Below are positions 33,874-43,456 of a stretch of 64,000 nucleotides of DNA, piece after piece. The stretch spans positions 1-64,000 of the forward strand of contig DUMJ01000061.1 in assembly GCA_012839925.1 (NCBI GenBank), written 5' to 3'. How positions within the stretch are numbered: the stretch's first letter is position 1; the number at the start of each line of letters is the position of its first letter. The position numbers and the translations under genes are program-made. The notes under the pieces are model-generated. The model did no database searches. It saw only the letters and a list, made by a program, of their open reading frames with translations, and was not told where the DNA came from. This DNA comes from a bacterium (GTDB taxonomy: Bacteria; DUMJ01).

Positions 33874-35339
33874 AAATATTAAAGTTAATAGAAGGTATAG
33901 ATATATCAGAGATGAGAAATATAAAAGATATTGAAAAGATAGAGGTAAATAATATAAGCAGTAACTCTAAAGATATTAAAGAAAGCGGTCTTTTTATAGC
34001 TATAAGAGGGGAACATTTTGATGGGCATAATTTTATAGAGGAAGCTATAAAAAGAGGAGCACTACTAGCTTTAGGAGAGGAAGATATAAAAGAGTTCCCA
34101 TATATAATGGTTCCCGACAGCAAAAGAGCCTATGCTTTTATAAGCAGTAATTACTACAATAATCCCTTCAGAGAGATAAAAACAGTAGGTGTTACAGGGA
34201 CCAATGGTAAAACCACCACAGTAAATCTTATTGGTAGCATACTTGAGACTTTAGGGGAAAAGGTTGGAATAATTGGAACCTTAGGGGCAAGATTAGGCTC
34301 TGAAGAGCTGGTTACCCAATTTACGACACCTGAGCAGTTACTTCTGGCTGAGCTCTATAACAGAGCCAGAAATTTGGGTATAAATAAAATTGTAATGGAA
34401 GTTTCCTCACAATCATTAGCACAGCACAGGGTAGATGCTGTTCGCTTTGAAGCTGGAATATTTACTAATCTTACCCAGGACCATCTGGATTTCCATAAAG
34501 ATATGGAATCGTATTTTCTCTCTAAGAGACGTTTATTTGAGATGGTATCTGAGGATAAAGATGGAATTATGGCAATAAATATAGATGATGATTATGGAAA
34601 AAGATTGGTCCAGGAGTTCTCTAGTTATAATCTTATTACATATGCTATAAAGAACTCTGCTATGATTATGGCTAAAGATATAGAGATTTTACCTTACGGA
34701 CTTTCTTTTAATCTTCTTGCTGAAGGCAGAACATTTAAGGTTTCTTCCAAACTCTTAGGAGAGGTAAATGTTTATAATATACTCTCAGCCATAAGTTATA
34801 TATATGGAAGAAAGCTCCCATTAGATAGAGCTATTGAAGTGATACATAACTTTCAGCCTGTAAGGGGTAGACTGGAGAATGTAAACCTGGGGCAACCTTT
34901 TCGAGTATTAATAGATTTTGCCCATACCCCGGATGCATTGGAGAGGGTCTTAAAAATTTCTAAAAATCTCGGTAAGAGGGTAATTGTTGTGTTCGGTTGC
35001 GGTGGAGATAGGGATAGATTTAAACGACCTCTTATGGGAAATATTGCAACCAGTTTATCCGATATTGCTATAATTACATCAGATAACCCCAGGAGTGAAG
35101 ACCCTATGAGTATAATAGAGGAGATAGTGAAAGGTGTAAGTAGAAATAACTATATAATAAAAGAAGACAGAAGAGAAGCTATTTATTATGCTATAGATAT
35201 AGCAGAACCTGAAGATGTAGTAGTGATAGCAGGCAAAGGGCACGAGACTTATCAGATATTTAAGGACAGGACTATTCATTTTGATGATAGAGAGGTGGCT
35301 ACGGAAGCTATTAAAAGGAGGATAGACAATGCCCATTAA
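33870..35339 (+). CDS. murE: UDP-MurNAc-tripeptide synthetase MurE
   Basis: A 489-residue Mur ligase that adds the third residue to UDP-MurNAc-L-Ala-D-Glu. The motifs are GVTGTNGKTTTVNLIG (ATP), TTPEQLLLAELY, MEVSSQSLAQHRV and GCGGDRDRFKRPLMG. The specificity loop DNPRSEDP is the meso-DAP type, so the wall probably contains meso-diaminopimelate. The start is GTG 33870, overlapping the ftsI stop codon (GTGA). The next gene is mraY, not murF, which is unusual. Confidence 0.96.
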   Translation: MKILKLIEGIDISEMRNIKDIEKIEVNNISSNSKDIKESGLFIAIRGEHFDGHNFIEEAIKRGALLALGEEDIKEFPYIMVPDSKRAYAFISSNYYNNPFREIKTVGVTGTNGKTTTVNLIGSILETLGEKVGIIGTLGARLGSEELVTQFTTPEQLLLAELYNRARNLGINKIVMEVSSQSLAQHRVDAVRFEAGIFTNLTQDHLDFHKDMESYFLSKRRLFEMVSEDKDGIMAINIDDDYGKRLVQEFSSYNLITYAIKNSAMIMAKDIEILPYGLSFNLLAEGRTFKVSSKLLGEVNVYNILSAISYIYGRKLPLDRAIEVIHNFQPVRGRLENVNLGQPFRVLIDFAHTPDALERVLKISKNLGKRVIVVFGCGGDRDRFKRPLMGNIATSLSDIAIITSDNPRSEDPMSIIEEIVKGVSRNNYIIKEDRREAIYYAIDIAEPEDVVVIAGKGHETYQIFKDRTIHFDDREVATEAIKRRIDNAH

Positions 35340-36273
35340 TACTCTGGCCTCATTCTTTTTATCTCTGGTATTGAGTATCATTGGGTTTAAGATCTATCTT
35401 AAATATTTCAAGTCTTTTCTCCCTAAATATGTCAGAGACTATGGTCCCAAGTCTCATCTTGCAAAGCAGGGAACTCCAACTATGGGTGGAGCAGTGATAT
35501 GGTTAAGTACCCTGATAACGTTATTAATTTTGGCTCCAAATAGGGAGATTATAGCATCGCTGTTACTTATAACCGGATATGCCTTTATTGGTGGTATAGA
35601 TGATTATTTGGGTATAAAGAAGAAGTCATCCCAGCCTTCAAAAGCCAGATATAAATTCGCTATAGAGTGTATCATTACATTGATATGGCTTTTGACAGTT
35701 AAACATTTTTCCATATTTGATCTGAAGGCAGACTTTCTTTTATTTCATATAACCAGTACTTTCTGGATCTATGTATTTGAGACTTTATTTATAGTTGGTA
35801 TGGCAAATGCTGTAAATGAAACAGATGGGGTAGATGGATTAGCCGGTACCATCACATCCATACTTTTAGTTTTTATTTTTATGATGTTTAAAGATACTAA
35901 TCTATCTCTTTTAACTCTGGCATTGTTGGGCGGACTGTCTGTATTTCTATTCTATAATGCACATCCTGCAAAACTCATTATGGGTGATGTCGGTTCTTTA
36001 TCTTTAGGCTCCAGTATAGCAGTCCTGGGAATAATCGTCGGTAAAGAATGGATTGTACTTATCCTGGGTGTAGTATTTCTCATTGAAGCCTTCTCGGTTA
36101 TGTTACAGGTCCCATATTATAAACTTACAAAGAAACGTATATTCAAAATGACCCCTATACATCATCATTTTGAACTTTCAGGCTGGAGTGAACCACAGAT
36201 TGTTACCAGGTTCTCCCTGTTGACCTTAATAGCAGCCATACTGGGGGTATTTATAAATGGACCTAAATGGTAA
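35329..36273 (+). CDS. mraY: Phospho-N-acetylmuramoyl-pentapeptide-transferase MraY
   Basis: A 314-residue integral membrane enzyme with about ten helices that transfers phospho-MurNAc-pentapeptide to undecaprenyl phosphate, making lipid I. Motifs: the DDxxx loop GGIDDYLGIKKKSSQPSKARYKF, NAVNETDGVDGLAG, NAHPAKLIMGDVGSLSLG and the terminal HHHFEL loop. The start is ATG 35329 with GGAGG inside murE, an 11-base overlap. Its 3' end overlaps murD by 17 bases. The call is firm. Confidence 0.96.
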   Translation: MPINTLASFFLSLVLSIIGFKIYLKYFKSFLPKYVRDYGPKSHLAKQGTPTMGGAVIWLSTLITLLILAPNREIIASLLLITGYAFIGGIDDYLGIKKKSSQPSKARYKFAIECIITLIWLLTVKHFSIFDLKADFLLFHITSTFWIYVFETLFIVGMANAVNETDGVDGLAGTITSILLVFIFMMFKDTNLSLLTLALLGGLSVFLFYNAHPAKLIMGDVGSLSLGSSIAVLGIIVGKEWIVLILGVVFLIEAFSVMLQVPYYKLTKKRIFKMTPIHHHFELSGWSEPQIVTRFSLLTLIAAILGVFINGPKW

Positions 36274-37591
36274 AAAAGTTACAATCTTGGGATATGGAAA
36301 GACCGGCAAAGCCTGTCTAAAGACTCTTTTAACTCTGGGCGCAAAGGTAAAAGTCTCTGATAAGAATCCTGACATTGGTATCCCGGAGGGTATAGAGGTT
36401 GAACTCGGTGGACATTCTGAAGAGTTTGTTCTGGATTCTGACATCATAGTGTTAAGTCCTGGAGTTAGATGGGATGAGCCCGTGTTAGAAGTTGCAAGAA
36501 AAAAGGGGATAGAAACTATAAGTGAGGTGGAGCTTGCATATCGTCTTATTGATACCCCTATTATAGCTATTACAGGGACAAATGGAAAAACAACGACCAC
36601 CTCATTAACTGCTCATATACTTTCATCCGAGAAAAAGGTTAAGCTGGTAGGGAATATAGGTATCCCATTTATTCAGGAGATATTTGATAGGTCCAGTGAA
36701 TATTTTGTTCTGGAAGTGAGTAGTTTCCAGCTTCAGGGGACAAAATTTTTCAGACCTAAGATTGGAGTTTTGTTGAATATAGCCAGTGACCATTTAAACT
36801 GGCATAATAGTATGGAAGAATATATTGAAGCAAAGAAGAAGTTGTTTTCTAATCAGGCAGGAGATGACATACTCATATACAATAAGGATGATAAGAATGT
36901 ATTAAATGCAGTGGAAGATGCCAGAGGTAGAAAGATCTCTTTTTCTCTTGAAGAGAAGGGAGACATATATCTGGATGGAAACTTTGTAAGGTTCAATATC
37001 CCTGAATTTTCTGATATCTCAATCTCTTTGAATGGAATAAAACTTGTGGGCAGACACAATATTGGTAATATAATGTGTGCCAGTGCGATCGGACTTTTAT
37101 GTGGTATATCTCCTCAAGATATAGAACAGGCTATCAGAACCTTTACTCCTTATCCGCACACGTTAGAGAAATTTTTAGAGTATGATGGTCTGATCTTTAT
37201 AAACGATTCTAAGGCTACAAATCCTCATGCCACTATAAGTGCATTAAAAAGTATCGATGGACCTAAACTTCTTATCCTGGGAGGACAGGATAAGGGGATG
37301 GATTTTTCAGGGCTTATAGACGAGATCAAAATGACACAGGTTAAATATGTTTTTCTTATAGGAGAGACCAGACATAAATTAAAGGAGTTGCTGATAGAAA
37401 ATGGTTTATATAACTTTTCGGTATATGAATCTCTGGAAGAAACAGTTGAATCTGCAATAAAACTTGCCAAAAGAGGCGATTGTATATTATTCAGCCCGGC
37501 ATGTGCCAGCTTTGACATGTTCAAAAACTATAAAGATAGGGGGGAGAGATTTAAAGAGATTGTCACCAGGTGGAAAGATAATAAGGGTTAG
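36257..37591 (+). CDS. murD: UDP-MurNAc-L-alanine:D-glutamate ligase MurD
   Basis: A 444-residue Mur ligase adding D-Glu to UDP-MurNAc-L-Ala. It has an N-terminal UDP-binding Rossmann domain (ILGYGKTGKACLKTL), the ATP loop ITGTNGKTTTTSLTAHIL, the central VLEVSSFQL and NIASDHLNWH, and C-terminal FINDSKATNPHATISAL and LILGGQDKG. It overlaps mraY upstream and ftsW downstream. The residues and length are those of a normal MurD. Confidence 0.96.
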   Translation: MDLNGKKVTILGYGKTGKACLKTLLTLGAKVKVSDKNPDIGIPEGIEVELGGHSEEFVLDSDIIVLSPGVRWDEPVLEVARKKGIETISEVELAYRLIDTPIIAITGTNGKTTTTSLTAHILSSEKKVKLVGNIGIPFIQEIFDRSSEYFVLEVSSFQLQGTKFFRPKIGVLLNIASDHLNWHNSMEEYIEAKKKLFSNQAGDDILIYNKDDKNVLNAVEDARGRKISFSLEEKGDIYLDGNFVRFNIPEFSDISISLNGIKLVGRHNIGNIMCASAIGLLCGISPQDIEQAIRTFTPYPHTLEKFLEYDGLIFINDSKATNPHATISALKSIDGPKLLILGGQDKGMDFSGLIDEIKMTQVKYVFLIGETRHKLKELLIENGLYNFSVYESLEETVESAIKLAKRGDCILFSPACASFDMFKNYKDRGERFKEIVTRWKDNKG

Positions 37592-38669
37592 AACAGATAT
37601 AAACTGGACTCTGTTAGTAAGCGTATCTTTTCTCCTTGCGGTAGGGCTTATAACCCTCTATTCTATAGAGGAGATTCAGATAGCTAAACTGGGTTCGTCT
37701 GATGTATCTTTTAAGTCCCAGCTTATTTACTCTCTGGCAGGAATCATAGCAGGGATTATAGGGTATAATTTAAATCCCAGATTTCTCAGAACAACAGGTC
37801 CATTTATATTCTACTTCTCTACAGCTCTTTTAATTGCTACTTATCTATTTGGGACATCTGTGAAGGGTGGTGTCAGATGGTTATATGTAGGAGGAATATC
37901 GATTCAACCAAGTGATATAACCAGATTAGCCATTATCATTTATATAGGTAGCATCTTCTCAAGCAATAAGGTAGGGTGGAATGCTGTTACCCTTAAGGTT
38001 TTTTTATGGATTATAGCAGTCACTGGATTGATACTATTTCAGCCAGACTACGGAAGTGCTATGATAACATTCCTGGTGAGTTTAATGATGTTATTTGTTC
38101 TGGATATGCCCTTATCTATGTTTTTACCGGGCTTTGCGGTATCTTCTTATCTCGGTTATAGACTTATATTTGAAGCTTCTTATAGAGAAGAGAGGTTCCT
38201 GGCATTTCTTGACCCATGGAGAGACCCTTTGGGGAGCGGGTATCAGTATATACAGGCATTAAAATCTTTTTCTGCTGGAGGATTATTTGGAGCAGGATTA
38301 GGAAGAGGAAGACAGAAGCTCAATATATTGCCAGAGGTTCAAACAGACCTTATATTAGCCCATATAGGGGAAGAATTAGGTTTTATAATGACCATCGCGA
38401 TTATTTTTCTCTATGCGCTGATCTGTCTGAATATGTTTAAAATAAGTAGAGATTGTCCCATAAAATTTTCTAGGATAGTGGTTCTTGGTTTTGCCATCAG
38501 CTTTTCCATTCAGGCAATTATTAATATGGGTGGCGAATTAAAGCTGTTACCATTGACAGGTATACCGCTCCCATTGCTGAGCTCTGGTGGGACAAGCAGA
38601 ATAGTTTCTCTATTTATGATTGGTTACTCCCTTGGGGCTTCCAGATACAGATTGGAGGAGACAGGCTAG
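37560..38669 (+). CDS. ftsW: SEDS glycosyltransferase FtsW
   Basis: About 369 residues with ten membrane helices, a SEDS-family lipid II polymerase. Motifs: GTSVKGGVRWLYVGGISIQPSD, LIFQPDYGSAMITFL, FLDPWRDPLGSGYQYIQALKSFSAGGLFGAGLGRG, LPEVQTDLILAHIGEELGF and LPLTGIPLPLLSSGGTS. The only close canonical start is TTG 37560, which gives a 32-base overlap with murD; a GGGGGGAGAG stretch lies 11 bases before it. An earlier TTG at 37464 would only lengthen the overlap. FtsW is preferred over RodA because of the dcw position; RodA is at 60517. Confidence 0.93.
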   Translation: MSPGGKIIRVRTDINWTLLVSVSFLLAVGLITLYSIEEIQIAKLGSSDVSFKSQLIYSLAGIIAGIIGYNLNPRFLRTTGPFIFYFSTALLIATYLFGTSVKGGVRWLYVGGISIQPSDITRLAIIIYIGSIFSSNKVGWNAVTLKVFLWIIAVTGLILFQPDYGSAMITFLVSLMMLFVLDMPLSMFLPGFAVSSYLGYRLIFEASYREERFLAFLDPWRDPLGSGYQYIQALKSFSAGGLFGAGLGRGRQKLNILPEVQTDLILAHIGEELGFIMTIAIIFLYALICLNMFKISRDCPIKFSRIVVLGFAISFSIQAIINMGGELKLLPLTGIPLPLLSSGGTSRIVSLFMIGYSLGASRYRLEETG

Positions 38670-38672
38670 ATA

Positions 38673-39746
38673 ATGAAAAAAATACTGATATTGGCGGGTG
38701 GTAGTGGTGGACATCTATATCCAGCTTTAGCTGTAGCAGATATCCTCAGAGAGAATGGATTTAAGGTGTACATATTTACAAGCAAGAAAAGACCTTCTGG
38801 GATTGATTTTAATGGACTGGAGGTCATTGAGGGCTATTCGGTAGGCTGGGATAGAAGTATATTGGGAGGGTTTAAGACCATCTGGAGTTTAGGAAAAGAT
38901 TTTATTTTTTCTTTTAAAATTCTGAGAGGAATTAAGCCAGATTTAATATTAGGTATGGGAGGGTATATATCAATATCTCCTATCTTTGCCTCTTTAATGT
39001 TTAATATTCCAAGGGTATTGCATGAACAGAATATAATACCAGGTTTAGCCAATAGAATCCTCGCCCTATTTGTGGACAGGATATTTGTCTCCTTTCCCGA
39101 TACTGAATTTGGTATCTCTCAGTCGAAGGTGGTATATACTGGGTTACCTTTAAGAAGAGAATTATATCAGGTAAAACCTTCTGGCAATAAAGATAGATTT
39201 ACCATACTGGTTATGGGTGGAAGTCAGGGGGCAAGAATAATTAACGATACAGTTCTGGAAATTGTGGAGAAAGGATTGTTAGATGGTATAAAGATTATAC
39301 ATATCACAGGTCCTAAAGAGTTTGAAAGATTAAGAGATAGAATTGAGAAAGTTAATTATCCACATTATAAAGTTTACGGATTTGTAAAGGATATATGGAA
39401 TCTATACAGAGAGGCAGATTTAGTGGTGTCCAGAGCTGGGGCAGGTTCAGTTATAGAATTCGCCACAGTATCTATTCCCGCAATACTGATCCCATATAAA
39501 GGAGCTGAAGGGCATCAATATCTCAATGCCAGGTGGCTGGCAGATTCTGGTGGGGCTATTATTATAGAACAGGATCAATTGTCAGCGTTAAGTCTTGTAG
39601 AAGCGATTCTAAACATTGTAAAATCTGATAAGATTAATGAAATGAGAGAGTCAATCTCCAGATTGAATTTACCCAGTGGTAGCTATATACTGACGGAAGA
39701 GCTTATAAAGATTATAACAGGAGGAAGCCATGATAAAAATAAGTAG
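38673..39746 (+). CDS. murG: Lipid II synthase MurG
   Basis: A 357-residue GT28 glycosyltransferase at the inner face of the membrane that adds GlcNAc to lipid I. The N-terminal glycine loop GGSGGHLYPALA, GMGGYISISPI, HEQNIIPGLANRIL, the second loop MGGSQGARIIND and the donor-site motif SRAGAGSVIEFA...AILIPY are all present. It has a strong upstream GGAGGAGAC and overlaps murC by 17 bases. The call is firm. Confidence 0.96.
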   Translation: MKKILILAGGSGGHLYPALAVADILRENGFKVYIFTSKKRPSGIDFNGLEVIEGYSVGWDRSILGGFKTIWSLGKDFIFSFKILRGIKPDLILGMGGYISISPIFASLMFNIPRVLHEQNIIPGLANRILALFVDRIFVSFPDTEFGISQSKVVYTGLPLRRELYQVKPSGNKDRFTILVMGGSQGARIINDTVLEIVEKGLLDGIKIIHITGPKEFERLRDRIEKVNYPHYKVYGFVKDIWNLYREADLVVSRAGAGSVIEFATVSIPAILIPYKGAEGHQYLNARWLADSGGAIIIEQDQLSALSLVEAILNIVKSDKINEMRESISRLNLPSGSYILTEELIKIITGGSHDKNK

Positions 39747-41097
39747 GGAAGACAGGTTCCATTTTATAGGTATCGGTGGTTATGGTATGAGTGGTATAGC
39801 TCAGGTACTGTATGAGCTTGGATATTCGGTAAAGGGTTCTGATATAAAGCAGAGTGAAATCACCGCAAGATTATCAAATCTTGGGATTCCTATATATATA
39901 GGTCATAAGCCTGAAAATATTGATAATTCAACAATAGTTGTTGTTTCCAGTGCTGTCCATAAAGATAATCCTGAGCTTATAGAGGCAAAGAGGAAGAGCC
40001 TACCGATACTTCAGAGGGGAGAAATGCTGGCTTATCTTATGAGTCAAAAGAAAAGTATAGGCATTGCTGGTGCTCATGGTAAAACAACTGTAACCTCCTT
40101 GATTGGGATAATAATGGAGGTGGGAGGGTTATCTCCAACAATTATAGTTGGAGGAGAGATCAGTGATATAGGGGGAACAGCTAAACTTGGCAGGGGAGAA
40201 TTTCTCGTTGCGGAGACTGATGAAAGTGATGGATCATTTTTGAAACTCTCTCCAAATATAGAGATAATAACTAATGTTGATAATGACCATCTGGATTATT
40301 ATAAAAATACAGACAACATAAAGAACGCTTTTGTTCAGTTTATCTCCCAGACTAAAGATTTTGTATTTGTATGTGGAGATGATCCATTTCTCAGTGAACT
40401 GAAGACGGATAAGGAAAAGATAACCTACGGATTGGATAAGGATAATATATATTCAGCTCGAAATATAGAGTTAAATGGAGATGGGAGTATTTTTGAGGTG
40501 GAGAAGAAAGGGAAGGTGATAGGGTCTGTAAAACTTCCTATACCAGGAGTGCACAATATAAGGAATTCACTGGGAGCTATATCGGTGGCTGATTTTCTGG
40601 GTATACCTTTTGATGCTATAGTTTCTGGATTGAAAAACTTTAGAGGGGTAAACAGGCGATTACAGATCTGCAATCATATTGGAGAAACTGTAATTATAGA
40701 AGATTATGCTCATCATCCAACAGAGATTAAAGCCTCTCTGGAAGCGATTAAACTATTAGCTAAGGATAAAAAAGTAATCCTGATATTTCAGCCACATAGA
40801 TATACCAGGACTTATTATCTGTATAAGGATATGGCAAAGTCACTCTCCATAGCAGATTATATCTTTCTTTTGGATATATATCCTGCCTCTGAATTACCCA
40901 TAGAAGGTGTGGATAGCGGTTTGATACTCAGAAGTTTGTCAGAAATTAATGGGAATAGTAAGTGGGTGAGGGATAAGGATAAGCTGGATGAAGAGATACT
41001 GAATATTGGGATTGAGAACAGCATAATAGTGTTTATGGGGGCTGGTGATATAGATTGTATCAGAAAGCAAGTAGTATCAAGATTAAAGGACTCATAA
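39730..41097 (+). CDS. murC: UDP-MurNAc:L-alanine ligase MurC
   Basis: A 455-residue Mur ligase joining L-Ala to UDP-MurNAc. It begins FHFIGIGGYGMSGIAQVL, typical of MurC, then AGAHGKTTVTSLIG (ATP loop), AETDESDGSFLKL, TNVDNDHLDYY and IIEDYAHHPTEIKASL, ending IFQPHRYTRT. Length is normal. It overlaps murG upstream, and murB begins within or at its end. Confidence 0.96.
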   Translation: MIKISREDRFHFIGIGGYGMSGIAQVLYELGYSVKGSDIKQSEITARLSNLGIPIYIGHKPENIDNSTIVVVSSAVHKDNPELIEAKRKSLPILQRGEMLAYLMSQKKSIGIAGAHGKTTVTSLIGIIMEVGGLSPTIIVGGEISDIGGTAKLGRGEFLVAETDESDGSFLKLSPNIEIITNVDNDHLDYYKNTDNIKNAFVQFISQTKDFVFVCGDDPFLSELKTDKEKITYGLDKDNIYSARNIELNGDGSIFEVEKKGKVIGSVKLPIPGVHNIRNSLGAISVADFLGIPFDAIVSGLKNFRGVNRRLQICNHIGETVIIEDYAHHPTEIKASLEAIKLLAKDKKVILIFQPHRYTRTYYLYKDMAKSLSIADYIFLLDIYPASELPIEGVDSGLILRSLSEINGNSKWVRDKDKLDEEILNIGIENSIIVFMGAGDIDCIRKQVVSRLKDS

Positions 41098-41936
41098 AGA
41101 GAGACGAGCTTATATCTCCATACCTTACTATAAAAGCTGGAGGAAGGGTCTCCTGGTTTATAACCCCTGAGACGATAGAAGATATTTTTGAGATAGTCTC
41201 ATTTGCAAATAATGAGGGGTATGATTGGCTGGTTCTTGGTAATGGTTCTAAGCTCCTTATCTCTGATAAGGGTTTCAATGGTATTATCATTTATACCAGA
41301 AACTTGAGAGATATTGTTTTAGATAGAGAAGAGATGATTTTGCATGGAGGAGCTCCTATAGGTGAGGCGATTAGACTTGCAGTGAAAAGTAAACTCTCCG
41401 GATTAGAGCCTCTCGTTGGTATCCCGGGGACCATAGGGGGGGCGGTTGTTATGAATGCCGGCACAGCATATGGTTCCGTCGGAAAACTGGTAAAGTCAGT
41501 TGAGTATATTAATAGTGAAGGTTTACTGAGTGTTAAAGATAATCCATCCTTTGGATACAGAGATAGCGAATTTAAGGGTAAAAGGGTATTAATAACCAGA
41601 ATTCTACTGAAGTTAAGCAGTTCTTTATCGGAGGATATAGATGAAAGGTTGAAATCCAGTATTCTTCTCAGGAAAAGTCAACCAAGATTTCCCAGACAAT
41701 TCGGGTCTGTATTTAAGAATCCTCAAGAAGTAAGTGCTGGTAAACTCATAGAGGAGGCGGGCTTTAAGGGCTTTGTATATAATAAGGTTCAGGTATCTCC
41801 AGTACATGCCAATTTTATACTTAACTTCGGAGAAAGTGCTGATGATGTATATTATGTATTGAAACTTATTCAGGAAAGAGTTTTTAAATTCTTTAATATA
41901 CTGTTAGAACCGGAGGTAATTACAGTTGGGTTTTAA
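41055..41936 (+). CDS. murB: UDP-N-acetylenolpyruvoylglucosamine reductase MurB
   Basis: A 293-residue FAD-dependent enolpyruvyl reductase that makes UDP-MurNAc. The FAD site is visible (LVLGNGSKLLISDKGFNG), with GIPGTIGGAVVMNAGTAYG, the catalytic Ser in FGYRDSEFKG, QPRFPRQFGSVFKNP and KLIEEAGFKGF. This arrangement fits the short type II MurB. The only canonical start is TTG 41055, which overlaps murC by 43 bases and lacks a ribosome site. An ATA at 41094 overlaps the murC stop codon (ATAA) and follows AAAGGA, so the true start is uncertain. Confidence 0.93.
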   Translation: MYQKASSIKIKGLIKRDELISPYLTIKAGGRVSWFITPETIEDIFEIVSFANNEGYDWLVLGNGSKLLISDKGFNGIIIYTRNLRDIVLDREEMILHGGAPIGEAIRLAVKSKLSGLEPLVGIPGTIGGAVVMNAGTAYGSVGKLVKSVEYINSEGLLSVKDNPSFGYRDSEFKGKRVLITRILLKLSSSLSEDIDERLKSSILLRKSQPRFPRQFGSVFKNPQEVSAGKLIEEAGFKGFVYNKVQVSPVHANFILNFGESADDVYYVLKLIQERVFKFFNILLEPEVITVGF

Positions 41937-42372
41937 ATCAGATCTGGTGGTATGGATAATAACCTTTTTTGTGGTAATTCCAGGTATTCTGGATTTGAAT
42001 ACTATCGCCGAAGAGGTTTATAATCCGAAAACCTCCATATCAGAAAATAAAGATAACATTTTAAATTCTCTGGAAGAGATTATAAATTGTCCTCAGACGG
42101 AAAAGATCAGATTATTGCCTGTACTGAGTAAGGAGATTCCCACAGATAAGATTCCTCTGATAAAGAGGATTGAGCTGAGGGACAACGAACTTTATGTTAT
42201 ACTTTATAATAATATATCTTGCAGGCTAGGTGAGATAAAAGATACAGGTAAGAAGTTAGAATTAGCGTTAAAGACGATTAAAAGTGCCAGAGAAAAAGGG
42301 ATAAAAGTTAAAGAGATAGATGTGAGGAGTTTGAAGTTTCCTACCATAAAAGAGGTAAAGATTGAACAATGA
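41926..42372 (+). CDS. ftsQ: Miniature FtsQ/DivIB-like division protein
   Basis: A 148-residue protein in the ftsQ position between murB and ftsA. A membrane helix lies at about residues 7-25. The C-terminal 60 residues (ELYVILYNNISCRLGEIKDTGKKLELALKTI, then KEIDVRSLKFPTIK) match the beta-domain end of FtsQ/DivIB. The space between helix and beta domain is only about 60 residues, too short for a complete POTRA plus beta domain of usual size (FtsQ is commonly 250 residues or more). The start is TTG 41926 with CGGAGGT in place. The FtsQ assignment is inference from position and C-terminus. Confidence 0.7.
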   Translation: MGFKSDLVVWIITFFVVIPGILDLNTIAEEVYNPKTSISENKDNILNSLEEIINCPQTEKIRLLPVLSKEIPTDKIPLIKRIELRDNELYVILYNNISCRLGEIKDTGKKLELALKTIKSAREKGIKVKEIDVRSLKFPTIKEVKIEQ

Positions 42373-43088
42373 ATAAAAGAGCGGTATGGTCTTTAGCCGT
42401 GGTATGTTTTATACTTGGATTATTATCAGTAGCACAGATAAAATTCTATGAAGCTCCTAAATATACTTTATTTAGTATGAGGAATGAGCAACTTATCGAT
42501 ATGGTTCAAAGACTTGAGTCTCAGAGGAATGAGCTGATACAGGAGATCGCCACACTGAGAGACCAACTTAAACAGTATGAAGAATCTTCGGCTAAGGATA
42601 AAACCGTTCTTGAGGGCATGTTAAAAGAACTTAACAGGGTAAAGTTATGGGCAGGTTTACTGCCAATAAAAGGTCCTGGAATAGTTGTAACATTAGATGA
42701 TAGTAAGAGGAAGATAAAAGCTGGAGAAGATTTGGAGAACTACATAATTCACGACTATGATTTAAGAGAGGTTGTAAATGAACTCTGGACATCTGGGGCA
42801 GAAGCTATAGCCATAAATGATCAGAGGATAGTGGTTAGTAGTGAGATAAGATGTGTTGGGTCTACCGTCCTGGTTAATGGAGTAAGATTGGCTCCTCCTT
42901 ATATGGTGAAAGCTATAGGAGATGCGGATTCTCTTATAAATGCGCTTACTATGCCTGGAGGTATTATTTCCGCCTTAAATTATATATCCAAAGATTTTGG
43001 AATAATTATTAAGATAGATAAAAAGGATTTGTTAGAGCTCCCTCCTTATGAGGGTAGTATAACATTAAAATACGGTAGGTCAGAGTAA
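42369..43088 (+). CDS. DUF881 (YlxX/YlxW-like) membrane protein
   Basis: A 239-residue protein with one N-terminal membrane helix (about residues 7-24), a coiled coil (about 38-75; QRLESQRNELIQEIATLRDQLKQYEE) and the DUF881 fold with GPGIVVTLDDSKR, ELWTSGAEAIAINDQRI and VRLAPPYMVKAIGD. Such genes sit before sbp and ftsA/ftsZ in Firmicutes and Actinobacteria; a role in the divisome is suspected but not established. It overlaps ftsQ at ATGA and sbp by one base. Confidence 0.88.
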   Translation: MNKRAVWSLAVVCFILGLLSVAQIKFYEAPKYTLFSMRNEQLIDMVQRLESQRNELIQEIATLRDQLKQYEESSAKDKTVLEGMLKELNRVKLWAGLLPIKGPGIVVTLDDSKRKIKAGEDLENYIIHDYDLREVVNELWTSGAEAIAINDQRIVVSSEIRCVGSTVLVNGVRLAPPYMVKAIGDADSLINALTMPGGIISALNYISKDFGIIIKIDKKDLLELPPYEGSITLKYGRSE

Positions 43089-43456
43089 TGATAGTAATTG
43101 TCCCCATATTAGCCCTTGTATCGGGTATAATAATTGGAATCTTCCTTCCAGTACAGGTTACACCGTTGTATGCCCGTTACATAGCTATAGTGATACTGGT
43201 AGCCCTTGATACTATATTTGGAGGAATAAGGACCATATTGGAGCTAAAGTTTGACGCCACGATATTCCTGTCCGGGTTTTTTGTAAACTCTCTACTGGGT
43301 GTAATTTTAATATTTATTGGTGATAGACTCGGAGTCGATCTTTATCTTGCAGCTATTGTCGCTTTTGGGGTGAGGATATTCCAGAATTTGGCGGTCATAA
43401 GGAGGTATATTATAAAAAGATTGTCTGATAAGATAAAGGGAGAGGGACATGAGTAA
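43088..43456 (+). CDS. sbp: Small basic protein (Sbp, DUF1290 family)
   Basis: A 122-residue protein with three or four membrane helices; the conserved region YARYIAIVILVALDTIFGGIRTILELKFDATIFLSGFFVNSLLGVILIFIGDRLGVDLYLAAIVAFGVRIFQNLA is the Sbp family signature, only briefly quoted here by position (about residues 28-105). The family always travels with division genes in Firmicutes and Actinobacteria, but its job is unknown. It overlaps the DUF881 gene by one base and ftsA by eight. Its ribosome site is weak, so coupling is likely. Confidence 0.88.
   Translation: MIVIVPILALVSGIIIGIFLPVQVTPLYARYIAIVILVALDTIFGGIRTILELKFDATIFLSGFFVNSLLGVILIFIGDRLGVDLYLAAIVAFGVRIFQNLAVIRRYIIKRLSDKIKGEGHE

Noticed and set aside
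41085..41096. AUA start for murB overlapping the murC stop codon
   Set aside because: The AAAGGA site is only three bases from ATA, and the TTG at 41055 remains possible. Recorded in the gene entry but not claimed as a non-canonical start.
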